Origin: Malus domestica
Lineage: Eukaryota > Streptophyta > Magnoliopsida > Rosales > Rosaceae
NCBI RefSeq assembly: GCF_042453785.1
Contig: NC_091672.1
Location: 3,812,001 to 3,876,000 of the forward strand
Direction of reading: 5' to 3'
DNA: 64,000 bases
Shown here: positions 12,101 through 22,675 of the stretch, piece after piece
How positions within the stretch are numbered: position 1 is the first letter of the stretch
Layout: the number at the start of each line of letters is the position of its first letter
Translations under genes and position numbers: made by a program
Notes under the pieces: generated by a model
What the model was told of the DNA's origin: nothing
Database searches by the model: none
What the model saw: the letters and a program-made list of their open reading frames with translations, nothing else

Positions 12101-15100
12101 TAGTCCAACACAAAATGTCACCTACAATTCCATAAAACATGTAGCAGGTTCTCTGTAGTCAGAAGCCTATGGGTGGTAGTAATAGTATGACAAGTGACTG
12201 AGTGAGTAGCAGACAACATTGTACAAGGTTGTTGTCACCTTCTCTGGAGACTTCCGGAACATTTCTAGAGATATATATGAACCAATAGAGTGCCCAACCT
12301 GCAGGAAACTAAACTTCAGCTTTTTTTATAAGATAATCAAAGTCAGAAACAAAAAAAAAAAATTTCAATCTTTTTTTCATGTAACCCTGTGGATGAATTG
12401 GTGATCACAGAACTTGTTGAGATCACCACCTGACAAAACAACTTTCGAACACAAAAAAAATCATGGTATACTAATAATCCTAGTTCAGAGCCAGGAAATG
12501 CTGACAGATCTTCATCACCTAACCATTGATCGAAGGCTAAAACACACACATATTCAAGGATTACTAAAAATCTACACAGGAGAAATACCATATGGATAAC
12601 ACCCGAATGAAAAAAACCAGAGCAAGAGAGGGCACTTGATCACAAAGCTTATGTTCTTAATACAGAAATTTGAGAACATAGTTGCATATAGTCATGAAAA
12701 AAAAACCCTACTCTCAGTAAACAATCACACACAAAAACTGAAACAAGAGAACATTTTGTGTTGACAATGGGAAATGCTTCGTATACTAACACTTAGACTA
12801 AAAAAAACATCGAAGCAGCTTCTGATCAAAGGGTGCTTGATTGTTAAGTAAAGATGGATGTGTATTTGCAATATCACTAATGTATATGCCACCAATAAGT
12901 TTAGCAGATACAGATTCACTGATAAGTAATTGCTACAGAACTCAAATGCAAGAGATATCCAACTTGGTCCAAGAATCTTAAGGTGATTTAGGACCAGAAT
13001 AAACAGATATTGCACTTATACGCCCCTCTTCTCCACACAGCAGACATTAAACTGAAAAAAGCACAAATTGGAGATAGAAAATTATCACACCAGTAATATA
13101 GGAACTTCATTATTTTGCAACTCCTGTTTGACGAAGTCCATCTGCAAGTACAAATTTAATTAGCAGTCAAAACTGTATGTGACACTCTACACTTTTTTAT
13201 TTTATTGAGGAACCAGACACTATTATAACTAATAAGTTCCAATATAGACAAATTGGTGGAAGAGTGCCATTAGGAAAACTATTGAAATGGAGTTTTGAAA
13301 AATAAAGGTAAGATCTGGAAGTCAAAGTTGGATTCTGTTTTAAAAGAGAAAATGCATGGAATTGGAATGACATGAAAAACTGTACGCTCAGAAGCTCAAT
13401 TCAGATATTTGGATTCAAAATTCAGTCATTGTTAATACCAGCAGATCAACTACAACGCATTTGATTTGTCAGGCAATGACATTCAATATGTTTCACTCCA
13501 TTATGCAGGATATTAAACCACCACACCACCAACTTGAGGTGTACCACAAATCTCTGATCTCTCTTATCCGGCCAACCATTTCTCAAAAGCAATAAAGCAA
13601 GCAGAGTTTACCTTATGATCAATTTGTTCTTGTAATGAGAACAGCCTTCCATGCTCCCAGTTCTAACAAAAAGAGAATACTATTTAACAATCATGCCCAT
13701 GCCACAGATTGCTGAAGCATAGATATATATTGCGTGTGATATGAAAAACACAGTAAACCATTTCTTAGGCTGAAGGACCATAAAAAGATCAAATATCTGA
13801 TTAATGAATGATACAAATGTCATGAAAATAATATTAAACTAAAATAGAAAGGCAAAGCCAGACTTGCAAGAACTATAGCATATTTATTATGGAAGGTCAA
13901 AATCCCAACTTGCGTGCATAATTGGTTGAAATCTACTCGTACAACCATCTTAAAAACCTTTGTAACTTTCAGATTCAGAAACATGTAAACCTGAGGCCGA
14001 TAAGATGACCACCACCCTTTTATCACTAACCCAAGACATATACCATTGTTCCTTTAAAAACGTAACTAATGACACCCCTACTCAGCTTGTTTTAGCGCTG
14101 CTCTCCAAGAAAAAGGCAACAAGACCTGTAAGTGGCTTTCAGCTCATACATCTGTGATCTGTCCAAATTAATTACCTTTAACTAAACAAAGATCAAAGAG
14201 ACCTTTTGCTGGTTCACTTCATGCACTCCAACTGATAAAGTATTTCAATTTACAAATATTTTGAAGCTCGGGACTACAATATATTCTGCGAATCGTCCCT
14301 AATTTTTATTTGTCTTCAGTCTTCACATACAGAGAAATTAACATATTGCTAATTGAATAGACGAAACCTTATTAAAGCTAAGATAGGATTAGCCACAAAA
14401 ACCAAGGGTTAACCATATTTTATGTTCATAGAATTTCAGTAGGCTTTACAATGGGCAGCCACAAAAACATACTCATCATCAGTTGCAAGGGAAAGAAAAG
14501 TACAGCATTAATGATCAGGAGCAACAAAGGCAAAGAAGTGAAATTTGATGCAAATGGTAAACGAGTATGGCCTAAGCTTGTATAAGCAAAATGTAATACC
14601 TTTTTGGTGTGAGATATATGCCCAACAGCTGATGATAGACACAAGAATGCAAACAAATTAGCATATTTTTTACACTTTCCGAAACGCTTAACTAATAATA
14701 ACATACAACAAACACCAAAGTCTTGCCTGTCACAGAAGCAGTTCCACCCAGCAACTCATACAGCGACTCCACAAAGTCTTTGTAAAATGAAACAACACCT
14801 ACAATACCGAAAACCCAAATCGTAACTCTCAAAATTGAATCAATCCCACCCACACAAACACAAAAACCCACCTGGATTTCCAGGTATAACAAGAACATGC
14901 AATGCTGGATTGTCAGCAGGGATCTCCAGTATTTCAGTGGTGAAACTGAAACAAAGAAAAACCCAACTAACAAAACAATCGCCACTAAAACTATCACACA
15001 CCACAAAGAATTTGGAGCCAAAAAAGTAAGAACCTTGACACATTGCATATACGAAACGTAGCACGCCTCTTCACTCGAATCGCTTCAGATTCTGAATTTT

Positions 15101-15113
15101 CCTGCTCACCCAT
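9103..15113 (-). CDS. LDAH: Lipid droplet-associated hydrolase (LDAH, alpha/beta hydrolase), 12 exons
   Basis: Exons on the minus strand: 15113-15034, 14945-14872, 14798-14727, 14628-14600, 13662-13612, 13141-13091, 12298-12239, 12121-12039, 11559-11412, 11163-11113, 10475-10371 and 9240-9103. They join to 942 nt, a 313-residue protein. The signatures are VLVIPGNPG followed by FYKDFVESLYE (oxyanion region), AVGHISHTKK, the nucleophile elbow VGHSIGSYIS (Ser), FLFGIDDHWGP (acid residue) and EGHTHAFG (His). This order is that of the LDAH (UPF0554/C2orf43) family, serine hydrolases acting at lipid droplets. The hydrophobic segment in exon 9 (SVVLSLIVAPLGLFPIRLLR) fits a membrane or droplet anchor. 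The intron after exon 3 appears to use a GC donor (ACAG|GCAAGA). Family assignment is firm; the substrate is not determined. Confidence 0.93.
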
Positions 15114-16359
15114 TTCTCTGCTTCCACGGTATAATCTGTAGCTTGCCCTTGGCCTTATATAACTAAAAAATATCGATAACGGAGTTTCACTTCAGAATTT
15201 AGATGTATGTCCTACAATACAAAAATCTCACATAGGAGAACAAAATCAAATATCAACGTCTAATTACATCGACGTTTTTTGTGATAAAACCAGATTTGCG
15301 GTGTTGTGCAGGTGGTAAGGTACAAGTTAAAGGACAATATCGGTGTGATCGGACTATACAGCATCCAATTGCTACTGCCTAAAAAGTGTAGGAATTTACG
15401 AAGGCCTCGTACTTGTTTAGGACAATTAATTCATAATTTGAAAACCAAAGTTGTAGGCTTTGTGGATGGGTGGGTGTAAGAAACAGAGACGTTACCTGAA
15501 AGAGGGTGAGATAGGAAAGAGCCCAAGAGAAAAATAGGAGGAAGCTATGAACAAATTAAAGAAAATGAAGGGGTGTGTAAAAATTGTTCTATGGATATAT
15601 AGTTATGAATCAAATTGTAGAATATGCGCTCTCAAGAATCTAAAAGAACTTGCCAACAAATTTAAGTCACTTCAAAGGCAATGTATGGTAGAACTAGAAG
15701 GACTCATCTAGCTTAAATAAAATGAAATTTTTGTAGTGTAACATGTGTTGCTAATTTACGCGTTCTAATATAGTTACGACAAGTTTTCGTTGGAGATTTT
15801 ATTGTTGTGCGGAAGCACACCTACGAGTGCAACACTCACGAGTCGATATTGCTGATATTCCCTCCACTTTAACCGCTCAAAAGAAACAGGTTTGGAATTT
15901 TACTAAAAGGCCTCAGCAATATGTGTGTGTGGTACCTTTAGGATAGATGACTCTCCTCATCCACCGATGTGGGACTCCAATCATAGCTATAATCTCGGCC
16001 ACCAAACCCAACAATTGTTGGTACTAAAACGGTGAGTTATGTTGGAATTTGTTATTAACTAGAAATTCTAACTTTCATACATTAATTTTTTTTCGTTCCA
16101 ATTTCATATATAAAGTGAAGATTGTGTGACATTTTCATACTTCCGTTAGCGGTTTTTTATTCTTCATCATTTTCAGTGCTTGCTAACTTTTAAATTGCTG
16201 ATAACAATTATGTTTTGTGATATAAATAATCTAAAAAACATATATTATTAATGAACACCCGTCGCTGCCTTGCCATTTCAGCTAGTGTGGTTTCTTCGTT
16301 CTTCTGCTCTAATTGGAAGCCAAATGCAAGGTTGACGTTTCTTTTGAGCAGGTCATTCA
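15114..16359. other. Upstream region of LDAH and gene-free spacer
   Basis: Contains the 5' flank of LDAH and AT-rich sequence. No other gene was recognised. Confidence 0.5.
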
Positions 16360-16620
16360 ATGGCATCCCCCTCACCAAGACGTTATAAGGTAAACTTGGA
16401 TGGTTCTGTCACTCCGGAGAGAGTTGATGTTGCCTTTGTGTCAAGGAATTCTGAGGGTCAGGTTATTGGTACTAGTGCTTTCAACCTAGACGAAGTAACT
16501 ATTTCAGTGGCTGAGGCTATGGGTTTGAGGGAAGGATTAAGATGTGCCAGACGTAAAGGCTTCAAAACATTCTGGTGGAGGGAGATTCCAAGTTAAAACT
16601 GAATTGAGCAGGTGGTAATT
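16360..16620 (+). pseudogene. Plant RNase H-like (RVT_3-type) domain remnant
   Basis: The first 70 codons read YKVNLDGSV, then DVAFVSRNSEGQVIG, then VAEAMGLREGLRCARRKGFK, the start of the RNase H-like domain found at the end of plant LINE polyproteins and derived host copies. After GFK the frame breaks. The expected continuation LVEGDSK is encoded in another frame at about 16570-16592, so a small indel has disrupted it. The rest of the domain and any upstream reverse transcriptase are absent, leaving a dead fragment rather than a gene. Confidence 0.7.
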
Positions 16621-17249
16621 ACCAAATTAAAGATAATATCGACGTTGAAAGTGAAGTTCCCGGCCCATCTCTCTGAAAATTTCAACAAAATCGACATCCA
16701 GAGGCCCCCCAAAGAAGGAGCTGTTTGCTGCCATGGAGGCCGCCGCTGTGAAGAACTGGGGGAACAGCTCTTGGGCAATGGAGATTGGGCTTCGTGCGTA
16801 ACTTAACTATTTGCAAATTATGGGCTACCGTTTGTGGTGGATTACAAGAGGCCTATTCCATTTTATTTATATTTAATGGAAAACTCTGAAATAAATGAAA
16901 ATACTGACAATATTTTACACGTGCTAACAACTTAGAGCTTTCTTGTCAAAAGATTTTTCAATGAGTCTGAAACATAATTATATAATGTCATGTAACGTAT
17001 CAGTTCGTGTTCTAAGCACATTGAAAAATATCTTCTTCTTGTCAGTATCCACTGCCGGGTGGATATTCACGTTTTGCCACCTGGCATTTTTGCTCATTTT
17101 ATTGTGTTTGTATTTAAAAATTCTTAATGACAATAAAAAAAATCTTAATAAATTCACTAAAAGTTAAAAAAATAATCCAAAAATTGCTACGGACTTGCTA
17201 CTATTTTGCCTTTGTGCATGAGGCTCTTAAACCTCATTTTGATGTAATA
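16621..17249. other. Gene-free AT-rich spacer
   Basis: No convincing exon or structured repeat was recognised. Confidence 0.45.
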
Positions 17250-17534
17250 AAATAAAGGGTTTTTTGGACATTAATCCTTGCAAAAGATTAAAATTAAAAA
17301 AAAAAACTGGTGCTAGATTAAATATTCAATTTAATCCCTTGAGTGTACTTTTATCAAAATTTACATTCAATTTTTGTTATTTAATGTGTATTTTTATTTA
17401 ATCTCTCCATATTAAAATTTAATTTTATTAATATGCACATATTTAGTTTTTTTTAATTAGAAATGAATGTAAATGAGAAAATATTAAAAAAAATTTGTGA
17501 TACAAAAATATATAAATACATAAGTGTTCAGAAA

Positions 17535-17748
17535 TGATTGTGCCAAAATATATAAAATTGACTTTTTTGTACCGAAATATTTGTACCTACATGATTGTAC
17601 CGAAATATATTATAATGAACCTAAATGTATGTACCGAAATGTATTATATTGAATTAATATACCTAAATGTCAATACCGAAATGTATGTACCTAAATGTCA
17701 ATACCGAAAATGTATGTACCTAAATATCAATACCAAAATGTATGTACC
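17535..17748 (+). repeat. AT-rich minisatellite with GTACC(T/G)AAAT units (left part)
   Basis: Repeated, imperfect units of the type GTACCGAAATGTA and GTACCTAAATGTCAATACC occur up to the LTR element. The array resumes on the far side at 31257. Confidence 0.8.
17744..17748 (+). other. Target site duplication of the LTR retrotransposon (left)
   Basis: GTACC immediately precedes the 5' LTR and is repeated at 31257-31261 after the 3' LTR. GTACC is also common in the host minisatellite, so the match alone is weaker than usual, but it fits both LTR ends exactly. Confidence 0.85.
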
Positions 17749-18690
17749 TGTTTGGGCCCAAAATAACAGTTTGGGCCGAGGGAGGAATCACTTTCGGCCC
17801 GGGAAGACGTACGGCGAGAGGGTCATGGGGCGTTCAGCTCATGGGCTTCTAGGCCTAGGTCGGTTAAATCAGAGTGCAAGTCGAGTCCTAATACAATAGG
17901 GACCCTCGACGAGATCAGTAAAACTAGAAGGCGAATCCGGCTCAGTTAAGGACTAGATTCGTAGTCCTAGCAGAGATAGGACTGATCGAGGTAATGTTAA
18001 TCCGGAGAGGGAAACCTAGTTCGAATAGGATTGGAACTCGGGCTCGGTGTTCTGCTACTATAAATACAAGACATTCAGCAATGAAAAAGGCTCCTGCAAA
18101 TCAACACAAAAATTGCCCTGCGCAAACTCTCACAACTTGAGATCTTTTTCTTTTCCTTTTTCGCTGACACCTCTTCCGTTGGCATCAACAGCACTGTGGA
18201 AGCAACCGGTGATATCTTAAGTCGGCATAGATAGCTCTGTCACCGTAGAGTCGGTCGGTCTCGCAGTATCTTCCGTTGGCATCAACAGCACTGCGGCGAG
18301 AACGGTCGATTGCCTATCCAAGTCTCGGTCGAGAAGGGTTTTCAAATCCTTGTTGGTCGAGGTCATCTCATTAGCCTTCTCGGCGAGGTGAGGTGTTACA
18401 GTTATTACATTCGGCACATTGTAAGCCGAATTCGGTTCGTGAACTTTGTAAGAAATAGCAGCATTGTCTTCAGGCTCGAGAACCCAAGAGGCCGAGACGC
18501 TTTCCTTTCTCGGCCGCAATCGCAAGACGCAGAAGTCAGTAGCGCGACCCAATGCAGCATCATCAAATTTACTCCTCGGCCGAGCCTCGGCCGACGAGTT
18601 GGCACGCCCCGCAATCACCGAAAGACGTAGTTAGCTTAGAATATATTCGGCCTGCGCGCCACGTAGGCTTTGTAATTTCTAGGGTCAACA
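17749..18690 (+). repeat. 5' LTR (942 bp)
   Basis: Begins TGTTTGGGCCCAAAATAACA and ends AGGGTCAACA. It contains a TATA box at 18059-18066 and is followed by the primer-binding site. An antisense frame of 133 codons (18618-18217) is open in both LTRs but has no recognised domain. Confidence 0.96.
18059..18066 (+). promoter_or_regulatory. TATA box in the 5' LTR
   Basis: TATAAATA within CTACTATAAATACAAG. The same site is at 30625-30632 in the 3' LTR. It is expected to start the genomic RNA about 30 bp downstream. Confidence 0.75.
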
Positions 18691-18692
18691 TT

Positions 18693-18713
18693 TTGGCACG
18701 CCCAGTGGGACCC
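18693..18713 (+). other. Primer-binding site
   Basis: TTGGCACGCCCAGTGGGACC lies two bases after the 5' LTR. Similar TGGCACGCCCnGTGGGAC sites follow the LTR in other plant gypsy elements. The tRNA primer was not identified. Confidence 0.7.
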
Positions 18714-18733
18714 AGTGCTAAACTACGAAGTTC

Positions 18734-21700
18734 ATGCCAATTGAAACACGATCGGTAAAAAAGAAAACAGCTATGGGAAAGTCGACAGCCGATTTACCGA
18801 GTCAGAGCATAGGACAGAGTGTGCCACAGGCGCAGAATCCCCTTAGCGTTGGTACACCTGAGTCCACGAGCGCGACTCGCCGAGAGAGAGAACTTAATCT
18901 CGGCGGTCAACTCCGTGGTTTAGAGATCCCTAACAGAAACACGTGCGTTCTTAATGAAGGGATAATAGAGGAATGTGACGAGGATGGTGGTGAAGGATCA
19001 GACCCACCAACGAGGTCGTTTCTCCGAAAGCGACTGGACGAGCAGTCTCGGTCAGTCGAGCAGACGTTCAGTCGAGGCATTGACAAGCTGCATGACGCGA
19101 TACTTAGTGCCAATGATCGTCAAACCAAGCTGCTCGAAATGCTGGTTAGCCAAGTTGGTGGCAGCAGGCCTTTCGATCTTCGCCAACCTTGTTTACCAGA
19201 AAACAACCCGGCACCGATTGTACCGGCCGGGCCTATTCCTGCCCTGCTCAAACCAATTAACTTGGAGAAAGGAGGAGGGTCGAATAGTAGGTCAGACGGG
19301 ACTGACCAGAGGGTCGAAGCAACACCTGTTGATATGACCGAAGTTCAGCGGATGATTGACTCGGCCATGAAGAAAGGGCCGAAGTTTCCTAAGTTTATTC
19401 ATCCGTACCCAGCTTACGTGGAATCGTTTGGGTACCCGAAGGGTTTCAAGATCCCAGATTTTAGTCTTTTTGCCGGTGAATCGTCTTTATCTTCGTTGGA
19501 GCACGTGGCTCGTTTCACTGCGCAATGCGGAGATGTCAATAGTGACTTTCATAAGTTACGGCTATTCAACTTCTCATTGACCGGCTCGGCATTTGCTTGG
19601 TACATTAATCTACCCCCCAATTCCGTCCAGAACTGGGAAGAGTTGGTCGAGAAGTTCCATGAGCAGTTTTATCGACCAGGGATGGAGATGTCAGTTTCTT
19701 CATTAGCAAGGATGGCTCAGGCATCTGATGAATCACCAATGGACTATCTCACTAGGTTCAAATCGGCCCGGAATTGGTGCCGAGTGCCCTTACCCGAAGT
19801 CGAATTCGTCAGGCTTGCTTTGAACGGCCTCGACGTCGAATATAAAAAGAAATTCCTGGGGGCAAACTTTCGGGACATGTATGAATTAGCCCAGCATGTT
19901 GAACAGTACGACTACTTGCTCCGTGAGGAGAAGGTTTCGAAAACGCCATCTCGGGGGACGTTGTACAAAAATCCTACTGTCAGCTATGCGTCAACCGAGG
20001 ATGAATGCGTCAGTGTGGATGCGGCTGAGATAGTGATAGATAAGCCATACGTTTGTAAGGCATTAACTCAGGTTGATTCTAGAGAAGTCAAAAGTCGCTC
20101 GGCCGCTGAAGGAGTGTTGAAACCATCAAAGGTCTATACTTTTGATATTACCAAGGCTGATGCGATCTTCGACCAACTATTATCCGCAAGAATTATCAAG
20201 CTTCGGCCCGGTCACAACATTCCTAAGGCCGAAGAGCTTAAAGGGAAGGTGTATTGCAAATACCACAATTCAAGCAAACATACGACAAACAATTGTGTCG
20301 TGTTTCGCGACAACGTTCAAAACTGGATTGATAATGGCAAACTGAAATTCCCCGAAAAAAAGATGAGTGTGGATACTGATCCATTCCCCACGGCAACAGT
20401 AAACATGGTCGACGCGTACCTACCCAAGGACAAAGGGAAAGGCAAGGCTAAAGTGGTTGAGACACAACGCCCGCGGAATCAGAATGTTCGGCCACGGTTC
20501 ATGGCCGATTTTCGTTCAAATAAACCACCTACGGCTTTAACGGGACCCGCTATTGTCAAATCTATGATGGATTATAGTACTGATGAAGATAGTGGAACGG
20601 CGGTTTTGTGCAGGAAATGTAGAGCGAAGGTCGACAGTGAATCAGAGGAGAAGCCTTCTTCGGAGCCTGTGGCCGCAACTCGGCAAAAGGTAGCCAATGA
20701 AGGCCACCATCACGGGGTTTTTGAGAGGCTCGGTCCTAAAGTACGGATGGAAGATACACCCCCGGTCAGGCGACGCCTTGATTTTGATGCTTCATTTTAT
20801 GACGATGTTTACTATAAGCGTAATTCTAGCAGTTCAGGATCATCACGGAGTCAAAAGACCTTCAAGCCTCCCGAGCCTAGAGATCAACGTTGGTATACAT
20901 ACCATTCTTCGAAGGGCGTTTACACTGCGTTGTCCAAATCTCAGAAACGCCGGCATCAACGGATAGATTGCATGGCTCGCCGACAAGCAGCCCAAGAAAC
21001 TTCGGCCCCTAAGTGGCGACCGAAGGATACAGTTGCCACTAATGAAAAGCGACCACCTCCACCAATTATGACAGAGTTGGCTCAGGGGAAACGGCTGGTC
21101 GATCAAGACGTCGAGACCATGTTTGAAGAAGCTGATAAGCGGATCAAACTTCTCATTCGACCAAGGGAAATGAAGGCACGTGTTGAACATTTCAGGCAAA
21201 AGGCCGAAATCAAATTATCCCCGCTAGCTATACAAGAGCCTTTGGTCAAAATTCGACGGAATTTGCACCCCCCGTTCCTTGGGGAGTCTTTGGAGTATAT
21301 GCGAGAATTTCATAAGGAACATTCGGCCAACGATTTGTATGGTTTGCCGAAGGCATGTCAGGACACCATTGATCTTGTCTTGACTTGTCCGGATGCTGAG
21401 CGGATCATCCAGAAGACCTCAGATCCAGGATTGAAAGCAAGGTTCCAGCACATACGAGAAGCTCGTGTCTTTGGATTTGAAGTTGACCCGTATACCGATA
21501 TCGATGTCGCTGACCTTCCTTTCTCGCTAGAGGACCTTCAGTATTTACGGTATCACTTTGAAGTATTTTCGGCGGTTTCTCTCTTCGGCCTTACGACCGA
21601 TGAAATCGCCCGTATTGCCCGTCTGGATGCTTATCTCGACACTAGGGATGCTCGGCTACACTACCAGGAGCAGGTTCAGGTCTTGACCCCAAGCTCATTG

Positions 21701-22675
21701 TCAATCTCGACCTTACCTGAGGCGGTCACGCAGAGCCAACAAGTGGCCGAAGCAGCTCCGCCGAGTGACATTATTGAAGGGACGGAAGAATCTCGTTGTC
21801 CGACTCTGACGACAACTGAGTCCGTAGTCGCTAACCAACCGAACGAGGAAGGTCTCGACCAAATGGGCCCGTCAGTCCTGGATAATATGGAAATTAGTAT
21901 GGTCCATGTATTACCTGCCGATTTTCAATCAAGCACGGCTCAACCAAATTTCCTCGATGGAGATGTGGTTGTCGAGGAACCTGGCCATGTTGATTTTATA
22001 TCGATTGCTGAAGGCGAGTCAACAGCAAAAGATGATAGTCTAAAGGCCGCTTTGGCCGAATTGTTCCCTCGTTTATCATCGGCCAAGCTTCACCATTTAA
22101 AGCCATTGTATGTAACGGCACACATCGAGGGATATCCGGTTTCTAAAGTTTTTGTCGATTGTGAAGCTACTGTCAATATCATGCCCCTGAACATCATGAA
22201 GGCCTTACGCCGTTCAAATGACGAGCTTATTCCGTCAGGGATCACAATGAGTAGTTTCGTCGGCGATAAGTCCCACACCAAATGTGTGCTTCCGTTAACT
22301 GTGAATATTGCCCGTCGCACCCATATGACCGCCTTTTTCGTGGTTGATTCCAAAACCGAGTATAATGCACTGCTCGGCCGAGATTGGATTCATCAAACCA
22401 GTTGTATTCCTTCCTCATTGTACCAAGTGCTTGTCTTTTGGGACGGCAAATCGATCACTGTTCATCCGGCCGATAGCCAGCCCTTCGAAGCCAACATGAT
22501 TCAAGCACGGTATTATGACGATCACGTCGGCTATATTACGTTGCAAGGCTTCAATGAAGAGGGACGGCCGACTCGGATTTCCGTTCAGAAAGCTATCGAG
22601 GTTGGTGCCGAGACTGTCCAGCAGGATTCGGCAAGACTCGGATTAGCTAACTTTCTCCCCGAAGCCGATGTTTGA
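18734..22675 (+). CDS. Gag-protease polyprotein of the Tat-lineage element
   Basis: A 1,313-residue frame starts at ATG 18734, 43 bp past the LTR. A retrotransposon gag domain spans about residues 236-345 (SAFAWYINLPPNSVQNWEEL, then EKFHEQFY). A zinc-knuckle-like motif with C-H-H-C spacing (YCKYHNSSKHTTNNCVVF) lies at about 506-523. A retropepsin-like domain lies near the C-terminus, with the active site at about 1138 (KVFVDCEATVNIMP) and the distal ALLGRDWIH at about 1211. The long middle part is charged and low in homology, as in Ogre/Tat Gag. The usual D-(S/T/G)-G triad reads D-C-E here, so protease activity is doubtful in this copy. The stop codon overlaps the pol start by 8 nt in another frame. 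Confidence 0.92.
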   Translation: MPIETRSVKKKTAMGKSTADLPSQSIGQSVPQAQNPLSVGTPESTSATRRERELNLGGQLRGLEIPNRNTCVLNEGIIEECDEDGGEGSDPPTRSFLRKRLDEQSRSVEQTFSRGIDKLHDAILSANDRQTKLLEMLVSQVGGSRPFDLRQPCLPENNPAPIVPAGPIPALLKPINLEKGGGSNSRSDGTDQRVEATPVDMTEVQRMIDSAMKKGPKFPKFIHPYPAYVESFGYPKGFKIPDFSLFAGESSLSSLEHVARFTAQCGDVNSDFHKLRLFNFSLTGSAFAWYINLPPNSVQNWEELVEKFHEQFYRPGMEMSVSSLARMAQASDESPMDYLTRFKSARNWCRVPLPEVEFVRLALNGLDVEYKKKFLGANFRDMYELAQHVEQYDYLLREEKVSKTPSRGTLYKNPTVSYASTEDECVSVDAAEIVIDKPYVCKALTQVDSREVKSRSAAEGVLKPSKVYTFDITKADAIFDQLLSARIIKLRPGHNIPKAEELKGKVYCKYHNSSKHTTNNCVVFRDNVQNWIDNGKLKFPEKKMSVDTDPFPTATVNMVDAYLPKDKGKGKAKVVETQRPRNQNVRPRFMADFRSNKPPTALTGPAIVKSMMDYSTDEDSGTAVLCRKCRAKVDSESEEKPSSEPVAATRQKVANEGHHHGVFERLGPKVRMEDTPPVRRRLDFDASFYDDVYYKRNSSSSGSSRSQKTFKPPEPRDQRWYTYHSSKGVYTALSKSQKRRHQRIDCMARRQAAQETSAPKWRPKDTVATNEKRPPPPIMTELAQGKRLVDQDVETMFEEADKRIKLLIRPREMKARVEHFRQKAEIKLSPLAIQEPLVKIRRNLHPPFLGESLEYMREFHKEHSANDLYGLPKACQDTIDLVLTCPDAERIIQKTSDPGLKARFQHIREARVFGFEVDPYTDIDVADLPFSLEDLQYLRYHFEVFSAVSLFGLTTDEIARIARLDAYLDTRDARLHYQEQVQVLTPSSLSISTLPEAVTQSQQVAEAAPPSDIIEGTEESRCPTLTTTESVVANQPNEEGLDQMGPSVLDNMEISMVHVLPADFQSSTAQPNFLDGDVVVEEPGHVDFISIAEGESTAKDDSLKAALAELFPRLSSAKLHHLKPLYVTAHIEGYPVSKVFVDCEATVNIMPLNIMKALRRSNDELIPSGITMSSFVGDKSHTKCVLPLTVNIARRTHMTAFFVVDSKTEYNALLGRDWIHQTSCIPSSLYQVLVFWDGKSITVHPADSQPFEANMIQARYYDDHVGYITLQGFNEEGRPTRISVQKAIEVGAETVQQDSARLGLANFLPEADV

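Noticed and set aside
12725-15048. Minus-strand frames of 64-118 codons in the LDAH region
   Set aside because: These are intron read-through around real short exons. The spliced model explains the conserved parts.
18217-18618. 133-codon antisense frame in the 5' LTR, repeated at 30783-31184 in the 3' LTR
   Set aside because: Its conservation follows from LTR identity. No domain, start context or codon bias supports translation.
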